DNA of 64,000 bases from an uncultured Acidobacteriia bacterium (GTDB lineage Bacteria > Acidobacteriota > Terriglobia > Bryobacterales > Bryobacteraceae), in the NCBI GenBank assembly GCA_903851195.1, contig CAINNJ010000009.1:62001-126000 (forward strand), in the 5' to 3' direction. The notes below the pieces were generated by a model that saw only the letters and a list, made by a program, of their open reading frames with translations, was not told where the DNA came from and searched no databases. A program made the translations under genes and the position numbers. Positions within the stretch are counted from its first letter, which is position 1; every line of letters starts with the position of its first letter. Shown here in pieces: positions 17,490 to 27,195 of the stretch.

Positions 17490-20400
17490 TTAACGGGTGA
17501 AACGCACCCCTAACTGGACCAGCCGCGGATAATTGGCCTGACTGGTGATCAGACCGAATGAAGGGCTGGTGAAGGTCGTGTTGGGCCCGTAGAACTGAGG
17601 CGTATTCGCCACGTTCAGCGATTCCGCCCGGAACTGCGCCTTGATCCCTTCGAAAACGGAAAACGTCTTGAACATCGAGACGTCCCAGCTGATCAGCCCC
17701 GGTCCGCGCAGAGTGATTGTCCGGCTCACGTTCCCGAACGTGAACTGCGGCGCGACCGAGAACGCCGCGGGGTTGATCCAGCCGTCGATGCGCTTGTCGA
17801 ACGGCAGGTCCACCGCCGCGCTCACGCCCGTCGCGTTCGGCCTCTGCGTCGACGCCCCGAACACGCTGTTGTTATTCGGCTGCGAGACCGCCAGCGGATA
17901 ACCGGACTGCATCACGTTCACCACGTTTGCCGACCACCCGCCCAGCACGAACTCCACCAGCTTGTTGGCGCCCGACAGGAACTTCCGCCCTTTGCCGAAC
18001 GGCAGTTCATAGGTACCCGCCATCGAGAGATGGTTAGGCGTGTCGGATGTGGAAAGCCCGTACTCGGCGGTCAGATCGTACGCGTTCTGCGGGCCCGCCG
18101 GAGCCGAGCTGAAGCTGTTCCCTACGTTCCCGTAAGCCAGGTCCGTCTGCCGTGAATAGGTGTAGGTCGCCAGAACGGTCATGCCCTGCGCAAACCGCCG
18201 CTGGATCTTCGCATGAACCGAGTTGTAAGACGACTTATTCGTATCCGAGCTCAGCAGTGTGACCGAAGTAAATTGCGGAAACGGCAACAGCAGCTGCGAA
18301 CGCGATATCGTCGGATTTCCCACGTTCAGCGCTCCGCCATGCTGATACATCGGATTGCTGACATTCGCGTTCAGAGCCGAGCCCAGAGACAGATACTGCG
18401 GATTCAGCTGATCGATGTTGCGGCCGTCCTGCACCAGGTGCAACCCGTGGGATCCGATAATGCCAGCCGACACCACCCAGGAGCCACCCAGTTGTCGCTG
18501 CATGTCGAACGAGTACTGTTCCACATATCCGGCGGACCGGGTGTTCTTGTCGTAAATACTGATCGCCTGCCCGATGCCCGTCAGCCCGCCTGCGGTATTC
18601 CCTACCGGTTGCAGCAGACCGCTCGGATACGGATTATCCAGAGTTGCCGCCGGTGTGAAGTTGTTGTCCACGGAGGTCACGATGGGCGTTGACTGCGAAT
18701 AGCCGAGGGTGTTCTGGAAGCTGAAAGGAAGCGGCGCCCAGAAGATGCCGAAGCCGCCCCGAAACGCCGTCTTCGAGTCCGGCGAGTAGGCGAAGCCGGC
18801 GCGCGGGCCGAACTTCGTCGTTTTCGGATTGAACGTGCTGGTGGGATTCCCGTTGACGCCGGCATACAGCAGCGTGCCGAAGATCTTCGGGTCCGCCACG
18901 GTTTGCTGCAGCGGGCTGGGCGCCGTGGGGTCGAAGCCGGTCAGGAATTTGTTATTCCGATCCGCCGGTCCCGTCTCATACTCATAGCGGATGCCGAAGT
19001 TCAGCGTCAGCTTTGAAGTCATCCGGAAGTCGTCCTGAAGAAAGGCACCGTAATAATTCACGAAGTTATAGAAATTCGTGCCCACGGTCTGGCTGCCCCC
19101 TGTCGGATTGCCCAGCAGCATGGTCGCGAGGCTCGCGCCGGTGCCTACGGTTGTCGTCTTGGCGTTCGCCCGTGTGAATACGTCCGAGAATGAGAAGCTT
19201 GACGGCCCGATGCCCGGCGCGCCGTCATGATGCAGACCGCGCCAGTCGAAACCGGCTTTCAGACTGTGCTTGCCCATGAATTTGGAAACGGTGGTATTGA
19301 AACTGCGCGAGTAATAAACGTTCTGTGTCGTGGTGCCGCCGCCATAGCTGGCGAGATCGCTCATCGTGATCGCCGGAAACGCAGGGAACAGCGTCTGCGA
19401 TACCAGAGATTTCGGCAGACCGAGTGACGCAAGGTCGAAACCGAGGCTGATGGGCGGCGTAAAGTTCGGGAAGCGGTTGAACCCATAGCGGACCGCGACC
19501 ACCATCGTCGGACTGGGAGTCAGCGTCGTGTTCAGCTGCGTGGCGTCCACCTTGCGGTAAATCACCCCCTGATTGGGTGACGCAATCTGATTCGGAAACC
19601 ACCGGTTGCTCGGCTCCTGGCTGCCGTAATGCAGATATGACGCCGAGGCGCGCCACCAGCTGCGGATCTCCTGGTCGCCCTTGAACGTCAGCTGATCGGC
19701 CCGGTTAAACGCACGCACCGTCGAATCGAAATTCGGCGCGCCGTAATAGGCGCCGGTTACATTCGGAGTCGGATAGTACGAAGCCAGCTTCTGACCCACG
19801 GCATTGATGCGGCTCGACGGAATTATGTTATTGGCGAACGGTGTCCGGCTGCCATCGGCCTGCGTGGTCTTCGGATCGTAGATAATCTGCTGTGTTCCCT
19901 TCGTGGAAAAGCTCTTCGAAAAATCGCCGCTCAGTTCCAGTGGAGTCGGCACGGAAAGCCGCGTTCCGGAGGCGTCGTACTGCCGGTAAGCTTCGCCCGC
20001 CACGAAAAAGAACGTCTTATTGCGGCCATCGTAGATTTTCGGAATACGCAGGGGTCCGCCGAAGGATCCGCCATAGTTTTTGAACGGCTGATCCGGATTG
20101 GCCTGACCCGCCCGGTTACTGAAGAAGTTATTCGCGATCCAGTCCGTCTCACGGATATAGCCGAACGCGCTGCCATGCACCTGATTGGTCCCGGAGCGAA
20201 GGAAGGTATTGAAAGTGCCGCCGCCGGTGCGCCCCATTTCCGCGTCGTAGGTGTTGGCCTGGACCTTCATTTCCTGCACCGCTTCCTGCGACGGAATAAT
20301 TACCGCGCGATTCGTGGAATCGGTAATGGAAATGCCGTCCAGCGTATAGTTATTGCCTCGCACGGGCCCGCCGGCGATGGAAATCTGAGACGACCCCGAC

Positions 20401-20909
20401 TGATCCTGCATGCGGTTAAATTTCGGGTTTCCCACCTGCACAACCGATTCCGACAGCTTCGAAAGCATGAAAGGATTCCGGCCCAGATTGGGCAGATCCT
20501 CGATCTTCTGCCGGTCGATCACCTGCCCGGTGGACGCATCCGCGGTCTCGATCAGCGCCGATTCCGAGGTCACGTTAATCTGGTCGGACACCTGACCCAG
20601 TTCGAGCGCGAAATCGAGCGTCAGCGCCTGTTGCGTCGCGACGACCACGCCCTTATGTTCGGAGCGCTTAAAGCCGCCCGATTCCGCGATCACCGTGTAA
20701 GTGGCGGGCGTCAGCGAAGCGAACGTATATTCTCCCTGTTCATTGGTCACACTGGCCCGGCTGATGGAGGTTCCTTCATCGATGAGGGAGATTTTCGCGA
20801 GCGGCACAACCGCGCCCGACGCGTCCACCACCCGTCCCCGCATGGATCCCTGAAAACCCTGGCCGTAAACGATCGCGGCGCACAGCAAAAAGCACGAAAT
20901 GACACGCAT
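17490..20909 (-). CDS. Oar-like TonB-dependent outer-membrane protein
   Basis: 1139 residues. A signal peptide (MRVISCFLLCAAIVYG) is followed by a carboxypeptidase-regulatory-like beta-sandwich (GRVVDASGAVVPLAKISL...TNEQGEYTFASLTPATYTV, about 24-100), a plug region (ALIETADASTG... TLDGISITDSTNRA) and a long beta-barrel with repeated aromatic strands ending LVQLGVRFTR. This is the architecture of Oar/TonB-dependent carboxypeptidase-like receptors that are greatly expanded in Solibacter-type acidobacteria. The ligand is unknown; polymeric sugars or peptides are usual guesses. AGGAGA precedes the ATG and a strong terminator follows. It is monocistronic. Confidence 0.92.
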   Translation of the reverse strand: MRVISCFLLCAAIVYGQGFQGSMRGRVVDASGAVVPLAKISLIDEGTSISRASVTNEQGEYTFASLTPATYTVIAESGGFKRSEHKGVVVATQQALTLDFALELGQVSDQINVTSESALIETADASTGQVIDRQKIEDLPNLGRNPFMLSKLSESVVQVGNPKFNRMQDQSGSSQISIAGGPVRGNNYTLDGISITDSTNRAVIIPSQEAVQEMKVQANTYDAEMGRTGGGTFNTFLRSGTNQVHGSAFGYIRETDWIANNFFSNRAGQANPDQPFKNYGGSFGGPLRIPKIYDGRNKTFFFVAGEAYRQYDASGTRLSVPTPLELSGDFSKSFSTKGTQQIIYDPKTTQADGSRTPFANNIIPSSRINAVGQKLASYYPTPNVTGAYYGAPNFDSTVRAFNRADQLTFKGDQEIRSWWRASASYLHYGSQEPSNRWFPNQIASPNQGVIYRKVDATQLNTTLTPSPTMVVAVRYGFNRFPNFTPPISLGFDLASLGLPKSLVSQTLFPAFPAITMSDLASYGGGTTTQNVYYSRSFNTTVSKFMGKHSLKAGFDWRGLHHDGAPGIGPSSFSFSDVFTRANAKTTTVGTGASLATMLLGNPTGGSQTVGTNFYNFVNYYGAFLQDDFRMTSKLTLNFGIRYEYETGPADRNNKFLTGFDPTAPSPLQQTVADPKIFGTLLYAGVNGNPTSTFNPKTTKFGPRAGFAYSPDSKTAFRGGFGIFWAPLPFSFQNTLGYSQSTPIVTSVDNNFTPAATLDNPYPSGLLQPVGNTAGGLTGIGQAISIYDKNTRSAGYVEQYSFDMQRQLGGSWVVSAGIIGSHGLHLVQDGRNIDQLNPQYLSLGSALNANVSNPMYQHGGALNVGNPTISRSQLLLPFPQFTSVTLLSSDTNKSSYNSVHAKIQRRFAQGMTVLATYTYSRQTDLAYGNVGNSFSSAPAGPQNAYDLTAEYGLSTSDTPNHLSMAGTYELPFGKGRKFLSGANKLVEFVLGGWSANVVNVMQSGYPLAVSQPNNNSVFGASTQRPNATGVSAAVDLPFDKRIDGWINPAAFSVAPQFTFGNVSRTITLRGPGLISWDVSMFKTFSVFEGIKAQFRAESLNVANTPQFYGPNTTFTSPSFGLITSQANYPRLVQLGVRFTR

Positions 20910-21074
20910 AAGCCGTCTCCTCTGAAGTTTTGGAAGTGTTTGGGAAAGGGCGAAACGGGGCTGAACGATCCGCGGAGACTCTGCCTGGAAGCAGACACTG
21001 CGCCCGGGCTGCGTGAGGATAGAGAGGTACAGGGGATCCGTCGCAAGTCCGGATCCCCGATGTTGCCGGGAAAA

Positions 21075-22238
21075 CTAGGCCATGATCCGGGAAAGCGCCG
21101 CGGTGAACTTGTCCATCTCGTCCTGCGTGCCCACGGTTACGCGGACATGCGTCGGCCAGGCAGGCCACACGCGACCGATCATGATCTTCTTATCGAGGAA
21201 CGCTTTCGCCACCTCATTGCCGGGCCTGTGCGTTTCCATCATGAAGAAGTTCGTCTCGCTCGGCACGAATTTGATCTTCTTACTGTCCAGAAACGCGAAC
21301 GTGTTTTCCCGAATTTTCTTGTTGATGGCGCGCCGTTCCGGCACCAGATTCTTCACCTTCATGCTGGCCGTGGCGCAGGCCAGGCCGGTGATGGGCAGCA
21401 TGCCGCCGCCATAGGGCCGCATCTTCGCGAGCAGGTCCGGCCGCGCCAGCGCGAAGCCCGCGCGGATGCCGGCCATCCCGTAGACCTTCGAGAACGTCCG
21501 CAGCACAATCACGTCCTTGCCCGCCGCCACCAGATCGCTGCAGGGCTTGGCGGTTTCCGAAAAGTGGATATAAGCCTCGTCCACAATGACCACGGCGTCC
21601 TTCTGCTTGTGCGCCAGAAGATACTCGATCTTTTCGCGCGAGGTGATTGAGCCCGAAGGATTATTGGGATTGCACACGTAATAGGCGCCGGCGTTCGGAT
21701 CCGCCTTGATCATCGCCTCCACGTCATGCGAGTAGTCCGCCCCCAGCGGCACTTTGACGGTTTTGGCGCCGATGAATTCCGGCGCGCCGCCGCCGTAGCC
21801 GGGGTCGCCCATGGTCCAGCTTCGGGTGGGTGAAGAAAACGCGCAGGAGGACCGGAACAGCGGGTCGCTCGAGCCCGCGAACGCCGCCACGCACTCCTGC
21901 TTCACGCCTTCCATCTCGGCCACGGTCTTCACGAACTCCTGCTGTTCGCCCGTCGGGGAATATCGTCCACCCAGCGGCGCAATCTTCGCGATCGCTTCAC
22001 AGCCCTCTTTACACGGTCCCAGCGGATTCTCGTTGGAACTGATCCGGACAATCGTCGGATCCATCATGCCCCGGTTTCCGCCACGCACGCGGCGTTCCGC
22101 CTCCTGCGCCTGCGCGAATTCCGTAAATGGCAGCGCCGCGGCGCCTGTCGTAATGGCCGACAGAATGCGGCCTATGTGGCGGCGCGAATAGCCGCGGTTC
22201 AGTAACGATTCAAAATGCTTCCCGGAAACAGTTGCCAT
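21075..22238 (-). CDS. Aminotransferase class I/II (HisC-like) with Tat-like signal
   Basis: 387-residue fold-type I PLP enzyme close to histidinol-phosphate/aromatic aminotransferases. Key residues are visible: SSNENPLGP (69-75), N192 in CNPNNPSG, D220 and Y223 in VDEAYIHF, and the Schiff-base K251 in RTFSKVYGMAGIRAG. Unusually there is an N-terminal extension of about 60 residues with SRRHIGRILSAITTGAAALP, which reads as a twin-arginine signal. If genuine, the enzyme works outside the cytoplasm. HisC proper lacks such an extension, and no histidine genes are near. Substrate unknown. Confidence 0.85.
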   Translation of the reverse strand: MATVSGKHFESLLNRGYSRRHIGRILSAITTGAAALPFTEFAQAQEAERRVRGGNRGMMDPTIVRISSNENPLGPCKEGCEAIAKIAPLGGRYSPTGEQQEFVKTVAEMEGVKQECVAAFAGSSDPLFRSSCAFSSPTRSWTMGDPGYGGGAPEFIGAKTVKVPLGADYSHDVEAMIKADPNAGAYYVCNPNNPSGSITSREKIEYLLAHKQKDAVVIVDEAYIHFSETAKPCSDLVAAGKDVIVLRTFSKVYGMAGIRAGFALARPDLLAKMRPYGGGMLPITGLACATASMKVKNLVPERRAINKKIRENTFAFLDSKKIKFVPSETNFFMMETHRPGNEVAKAFLDKKIMIGRVWPAWPTHVRVTVGTQDEMDKFTAALSRIMA

Positions 22239-22359
22239 GCCAATCCTCGTCTAAATCGGTCTGTCTGATTGTTTGAACAGGTTGAAGATGATGTCGGGGC
22301 GGCGCGTGGGATGCGCAACCCAAGTCCTGAGCAGACTCGACTGGGAGGGGAAACTGTAC

Positions 22360-22385
22360 GGCGGATCGCACCGGGGTGATCCGCC
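22360..22385. other. Perfect inverted repeat in a 433-base gene-free gap
   Basis: GGCGGATC and GATCCGCC (8 bp, 10-base spacer) lie in the 22239-22671 gap between divergent genes. No T-run follows, so it may be an operator or an RNA hairpin rather than a terminator. I see no other convincing feature in this gap. Confidence 0.35.
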
Positions 22386-22671
22386 AGCGTTTAGGTGATC
22401 TTAAGATTTCTCTGTGAGGGATGTCAAGCGCCAGCGAGCCAAAAATCGGCCTTCCCTCGAAAATTTCGCCCGGAGTCTCTTCGCCCCCTCAGCCCCAGCT
22501 CCGCAGGTGGCTCGGCCGCGGCCTGGCCGGAAGCACACAGATCGTACACTGCGGGCGCGTCTGTAACTCCGCTCCCGTGCCGGCCAACTATATCTCTATC
22601 TTTCTTTAGCTACCGGATAACCTGTCTTTCGGCTAACCGCATAGGTTTGTCTTGTCGCTGACATTCAACCT

Positions 22672-25008
22672 ATGTATTGGACGCCACCGTCTGAGTTATA
22701 TAGACTTCCTGTGGTAACGATCATCTTGAACCCTCAGACCCGGCAGGCATCGGGAACCGCGCGAGTCGTAGTCGCCACCACCGTTGCGCTCTCTTTCATC
22801 TCCTTCTGGCGGGGCGCCGCCATCGTTCTCAGTGACCTCGCTTCCTCCGCCTTCTACGCCGGCGGCATTGCCGAACAGGCCATCGGGAAGAGCGCGCCGT
22901 GGTTCATTCTCGCGGTCATGCTGTTCAGTTTCGCGGTGCGTTCGGTCTACATGGAAGGCTGCAGCATGTTCGTCCGCGGCGGCGTCTACGTCGTGGTGCG
23001 GGACGCCATGGGACCTTTCATGGCCCGCCTCTCCGTTTCGGCGCTCATTTTCGACTACATTCTCACCGGTCCCATCAGCGGCGTCACGGCGGGCCAGTAT
23101 CTCGGCCATTTTCTGAATGAACTTGCCGAACTCGCGCACTCCTCCGTTCGTGTGCCACCCAATCTGTTTTCCGCCTCGTTCGGCCTCGTCGTCACCGCCT
23201 ATTTCTGGTGGAACAACATCAAAGGCATCCACGAATCCAGCGGCAAGGCGCTGCGGATCATGCAGGTGACCACGGTGATGGTCGTCATCTTCCTGATCTG
23301 GTGCCCGCTGACCATGTTGCTTCACGGCCCTGCCCAGATTCCCCCGCCTCCGACCATCGCCAACCTGCACTTCAGCGACGAAGGCCTCGGCTGGTTCAAA
23401 GGAACCGTCTGGCCCACCATCCCGCTGGCCGCGGTCATCATCGCCTTCGGCCACTCCCTGCTCTCCATGAGCGGTTTCGAAACTCTCGCCCAGGTCTATC
23501 GCGAAATCGCGTACCCCAAGCTCGCCAACCTGCGCCGCACCGCGAATGTCGTCTGCATCTATGCCGTGGTCTGTACCGGCGTGGTCACGCTCTTCGCGGG
23601 CATCATCATCCCGGATTCCCAGCGCGGCCAGTACACGGAGAACCTTCTCGGCGGACTGGCAATGTACCTCGCCGGACCGGAATGGCTGCGTCTCGCGTTC
23701 CACGCCCTTGTGGTGATTACGGGCGTGCTGATCCTCTCCGGCGCGGTCAACACCTCGCTCATCGGCGCCAACGGCGTGCTGAACCGGGTGGCGGAAGATC
23801 GCGTCCTGGTCGACTGGTTCCGCAAGCCGCACGCCCGCTTCGGCACCACCTTCCGCCTCATCAACGCGGTCGTGATTCTGCAGGTGCTGACCATCGTGGC
23901 GAGCGGCGGCAATCTCTATCTGCTGGGCGAAGCCTACGCTTTCGGCGTGGTCTGGAGTTTCTTCCTGAAGTCGCTCGGCGTCACCGTGCTGCGATTCAAG
24001 CGGAAAGATCAGGAATACAAGCATCCCGGCAACATCACCATCGCCGGGCGGGAGATTCCGGTGGGCCTGATGACCACCACGCTGATCTTGCTCCTTGTGG
24101 CCGGCGCGAACCTCTTCTCCAAGCGCATCGCGACCATTTACGGCATCGCCTTCACGCTCGTTCTCTTCTTCGTTTTCACCATCTCCGACCGCATTAACCG
24201 GCGCCGGCAGAAAGATGAAAAGAAGGGTCTGGAGCAGTTCAATCTCGACGTTCGCGAAGACATCACCGAACAAAATATTCAGGCGCGTCCGGGCTGCGTG
24301 CTCGTGGCCGTTCGCGACTACAGCCAGATGTCGCATCTGCAGAGCATTCTGCGCAAGACTAACCTGCGGCGACACGACATTGTCGTGGTGACGGTCCGTC
24401 TGGTCACTACCGCAACCGGCGGCTACACGCTGCGTGACGACCAGTTGTTTGCCGACTACGAGCGCGAACTCTTCAGCCGCGTCGTCGCCATGGCCGAGAA
24501 GGAAGGCAAAGCCGTCGGACTTCTGGTGGTTCCCGGCTTCGACCCGTACGACGCGCTGGTGCAGACCGCTGCCAGGCTAAAGGCATCCCGCCTCGTGACC
24601 GGCGTCTCGCCCAAGATGGATTCGGGCCAACTGGCCTTGCAGATCGGCCAGGCCTGGGAACGCCTGCCGGAACCCAGGCATGCCTTCTCACTCGAAACGC
24701 TCACGCCCGGCCGCCCGAGCACGTATGTCAATCTGGGCCCGCACCCGCCGCGGCTGTGGCCCGATGACGTCGAGCGCCTCCACGAACTCTGGCTCAAACT
24801 CGGGAGCCGGATGGGCGTTGAACTGCACCATCGCGACGTCGTCAGCATGGCGCTGCGGCGCCTGGACCGGGACATTTGCGGGCCCGAAAGCGAGATCGTG
24901 ATCGAGAGCCTCGCGAGCGATCTGCGGGAGGGAAAGTATGTCCACCCGCCGATGCCCGTGGACCCCCGGACGCCTGAAGAGATTCAGGTCTCCGCACCGC
25001 CCGTCTGA
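22672..25008 (+). CDS. APC-superfamily permease with large cytosolic C-terminal domain
   Basis: 778 residues. About twelve membrane segments occupy residues 20-510; early parts read SFISFWRGAAIVLSDLASSAFYAGG and later SMSGFETLAQVYREI, typical of APC/amino-acid permeases. From about 540 a soluble domain begins (RPGCVLVAVRDYSQMSHLQSIL) with alternating strands and helices, and VVVTVRLV and VGLLVVPGFDPYDALVQTAARL blocks that recall universal-stress-protein-like folds found behind some cation-chloride or amino-acid transporters. Substrate is not known. The ATG at 22672 lacks an obvious ribosome site; an in-frame GTG about 39 bases later is possible. The gene is followed by a 216-base gap in which I see nothing definite. 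Confidence 0.85.
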   Translation: MYWTPPSELYRLPVVTIILNPQTRQASGTARVVVATTVALSFISFWRGAAIVLSDLASSAFYAGGIAEQAIGKSAPWFILAVMLFSFAVRSVYMEGCSMFVRGGVYVVVRDAMGPFMARLSVSALIFDYILTGPISGVTAGQYLGHFLNELAELAHSSVRVPPNLFSASFGLVVTAYFWWNNIKGIHESSGKALRIMQVTTVMVVIFLIWCPLTMLLHGPAQIPPPPTIANLHFSDEGLGWFKGTVWPTIPLAAVIIAFGHSLLSMSGFETLAQVYREIAYPKLANLRRTANVVCIYAVVCTGVVTLFAGIIIPDSQRGQYTENLLGGLAMYLAGPEWLRLAFHALVVITGVLILSGAVNTSLIGANGVLNRVAEDRVLVDWFRKPHARFGTTFRLINAVVILQVLTIVASGGNLYLLGEAYAFGVVWSFFLKSLGVTVLRFKRKDQEYKHPGNITIAGREIPVGLMTTTLILLLVAGANLFSKRIATIYGIAFTLVLFFVFTISDRINRRRQKDEKKGLEQFNLDVREDITEQNIQARPGCVLVAVRDYSQMSHLQSILRKTNLRRHDIVVVTVRLVTTATGGYTLRDDQLFADYERELFSRVVAMAEKEGKAVGLLVVPGFDPYDALVQTAARLKASRLVTGVSPKMDSGQLALQIGQAWERLPEPRHAFSLETLTPGRPSTYVNLGPHPPRLWPDDVERLHELWLKLGSRMGVELHHRDVVSMALRRLDRDICGPESEIVIESLASDLREGKYVHPPMPVDPRTPEEIQVSAPPV

Positions 25009-25224
25009 TTCGGGCTCCTTCAGGCCGCAGAGCTTGCGCGCGTTCTCCCGCGGCACCAGTCTCCCGCCGGCACGCGACAAACAGCAGAAAAGGCACGCGC
25101 GCAGCAGTACAAAGTCTCGGGTCAGGGTCCGGATCAGTTTCGGCGTCTCCGTGCGAGTAACACTCTGCTCTGTTCCGGCCGGAAGCGAAAACAACCACAC
25201 AGGCCATCCGAATCGGGGAGCGGA

Positions 25225-27105
25225 TTACACGGACGCGGACAAGGCGAGTCTCGCGGGAACCGTCCGATACATCATGGAAATCACCGGCTTAAAGAGCCCG
25301 CTCCAGGCCTTACAGATCTCGGCCATGTCCGCGATATCGCCCTGATCGCTAACGAAATCTCCGAGTGTACTCAGAAAGCACCTCTCAAAACTCTCCAGTT
25401 GGCCCAGGTTGATCTCCATATCCGCATGCCGGATCGCTACTGAATCGATTGCCGAGGGATTCCCGCCCGGGCGAAAATTCAGCACCGCCTTGAGCCCGTC
25501 CATCAGCTTACGGTGCTGCGCTTCCTCCGGCATCGCGAGTGTGAGCCCGGCGCTCACGGTCCCCGCCACACGCTTCTCATGTTCACGGAGAAAAACAGCC
25601 TCGGCGCCCTTCGTTTCCCGAAAGAATTTGGCGTAAAACGCCCTTGAGAATTTTGTTCCCGCCGGTTCCTGTTCGGACGAGGGCGCGACGTAGGTGCGAA
25701 ACGAGTATTTGGCCAGCGCCCGCGACGAGTCTTCGAGACAGTCGAGTTCAGCGATCACGCCGTCCATGTCGGTGAACCGTTCGCCGGGATCTTTCTTCAG
25801 CAGCCGGCGAACAATTTCGCCGAACTGTTCGTGTCGTTTCACCCACCTCGCTTTCTCCAGAATGTCTGCGGGGTCAGCCGGCCGTTCATTTCCCGCCGGC
25901 TGGAACAGTTGCCTGGCTTCCATCAGTTCGAGGGCCAGCAGGCCGAGGAAATACTGATCCGCGCGCTCATCCACCGGCTTGCCGTCGAGCTTTTCCGGTA
26001 ACAAATAGACACCGCCCGTTGAACCAACAATGTTCCGGAAAGTACCGGGTTCGAAAAACCGCCACAAAAGACTGGTAACGCTGACCAGCGAAATCTGCGC
26101 CCGCCTGTTCTCGCAGTCGTAATAGATTCGGGTCGGCGGCATCGGCCCCATCAGATGGCGGTAGCGTTTATTCGGCTCGCCTTCCCACTCCAGCGAATCG
26201 ATGAGGTGGAGCGCTTTGATTGCCTCCGCCAGTCCTCGCAGGAGGTGGCCAATTCGGTTTGGCGTCAGGTCGCGTTCCGAGGGATCAGCGCGCCTGGAAT
26301 CGGCCGCCATGACATCCGACAGAAGCTTTCCGCGCGCCAACTCGCTTACGATGACAACCCGCTGCTCGTAACCCTCGCCGTCGGTGAATACGTCGAGAGT
26401 ACGGATTGCAGACGGAACGTCGATCTGTCCGGATGCCATGCCGACAAGCGACAAGAGTTCTCGCATGCGGCGCAGCGGAGTATTCGTGAAGACCTGAATC
26501 ACCACATGTTTGCCGCTCACGTCCACGCCGTCCACCCCGCTGACGACAATCGAAAAATCTCCTTCGCTCAGCGTCTTTACCGGTGTGAAACGGGCGCCGC
26601 GCTCATTGCGGGCAAGGATGCCGCGAACAACGGCGAGGGACTTGTCTCCGCCTCTCAGCATGGGCAGCAACTGGTTCGCAATCGTCTCGCAACACCGCAG
26701 CAGTTTCACGTCCCGCGCCGGATCTTCGGAAACGCTCAACAGTCCCTCATCCCCGGGCTCGTGCGCCGCCTGCAACCCGGAAAGCTCGGTCCATTTCCAC
26801 CCGCACGGCTTCAGAAGAACCCAGAATACGGCAGCCAGCCTTTTGCTCTTGTAGGCGTCGGCAAGGGTTTTCAGTTCGCGGCGGCACCATGGAGAAACAA
26901 GGTAATCCGGGCTGACAAGAACCAGTCCGGCAGCTGCCTGCCGCAGGTTGCCAAGCAGCCTTTCCTCCCAGGTGGTTCCGGCCGCAATGTCCTCGTCGGT
27001 CCAGACAGCGCAGTCATGCAGGAGGATGCCGTTCAAATGCTTTCGGAACGCTCGCATCCAGACACTGTCGACATGCGAATAGCTGATAAAAAGCGACCCA
27101 TCCAC
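25225..27105 (-). CDS. TIR - pseudokinase - globin fusion protein
   Basis: 626 residues in three parts. (1) TIR domain, about 1-150: LFISYSHVDSVW at the start and VSPDYLVSPWCRREL with E77 in the position of the catalytic Glu of NAD-cleaving TIR enzymes. (2) Protein-kinase fold, about 172-457: a glycine-loop-like LSEGDFS, then VVIQVF where the VAIK Lys is Gln (Q204), no HRD Asp and no DFG, but YLLPEKLDG (APE equivalent), DERADQYFLGLLALELM (helix F) and LLKKDPGERF (helix H-I) are clear, so it is a pseudokinase. (3) Globin-like domain, about 485-615: B-helix FSRAFYAKFF, CD1-like F505, proximal-His candidate H560 in RHADMEI, and a G/H-helix pattern AWSGLFKPVISMMY like bacterial flavohaemoglobin globins. 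No signal or membrane segment. It stands alone, divergent from a DinB gene. Confidence 0.85.
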   Translation of the reverse strand: MDGSLFISYSHVDSVWMRAFRKHLNGILLHDCAVWTDEDIAAGTTWEERLLGNLRQAAAGLVLVSPDYLVSPWCRRELKTLADAYKSKRLAAVFWVLLKPCGWKWTELSGLQAAHEPGDEGLLSVSEDPARDVKLLRCCETIANQLLPMLRGGDKSLAVVRGILARNERGARFTPVKTLSEGDFSIVVSGVDGVDVSGKHVVIQVFTNTPLRRMRELLSLVGMASGQIDVPSAIRTLDVFTDGEGYEQRVVIVSELARGKLLSDVMAADSRRADPSERDLTPNRIGHLLRGLAEAIKALHLIDSLEWEGEPNKRYRHLMGPMPPTRIYYDCENRRAQISLVSVTSLLWRFFEPGTFRNIVGSTGGVYLLPEKLDGKPVDERADQYFLGLLALELMEARQLFQPAGNERPADPADILEKARWVKRHEQFGEIVRRLLKKDPGERFTDMDGVIAELDCLEDSSRALAKYSFRTYVAPSSEQEPAGTKFSRAFYAKFFRETKGAEAVFLREHEKRVAGTVSAGLTLAMPEEAQHRKLMDGLKAVLNFRPGGNPSAIDSVAIRHADMEINLGQLESFERCFLSTLGDFVSDQGDIADMAEICKAWSGLFKPVISMMYRTVPARLALSASV

Positions 27106-27195
27106 GGAATCTATCTCCTGTTTCTGAAAACGCAGGATTCCAGTCTGTCACGAGCCCCTCTTCGGGCGGTGTTAGCATAGCGACGGTCAGCCGAC

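Noticed and set aside
22696-24375. 559-codon minus-strand frame
   Set aside because: Antisense to the APC permease gene; composition is charged and repetitive without motifs.
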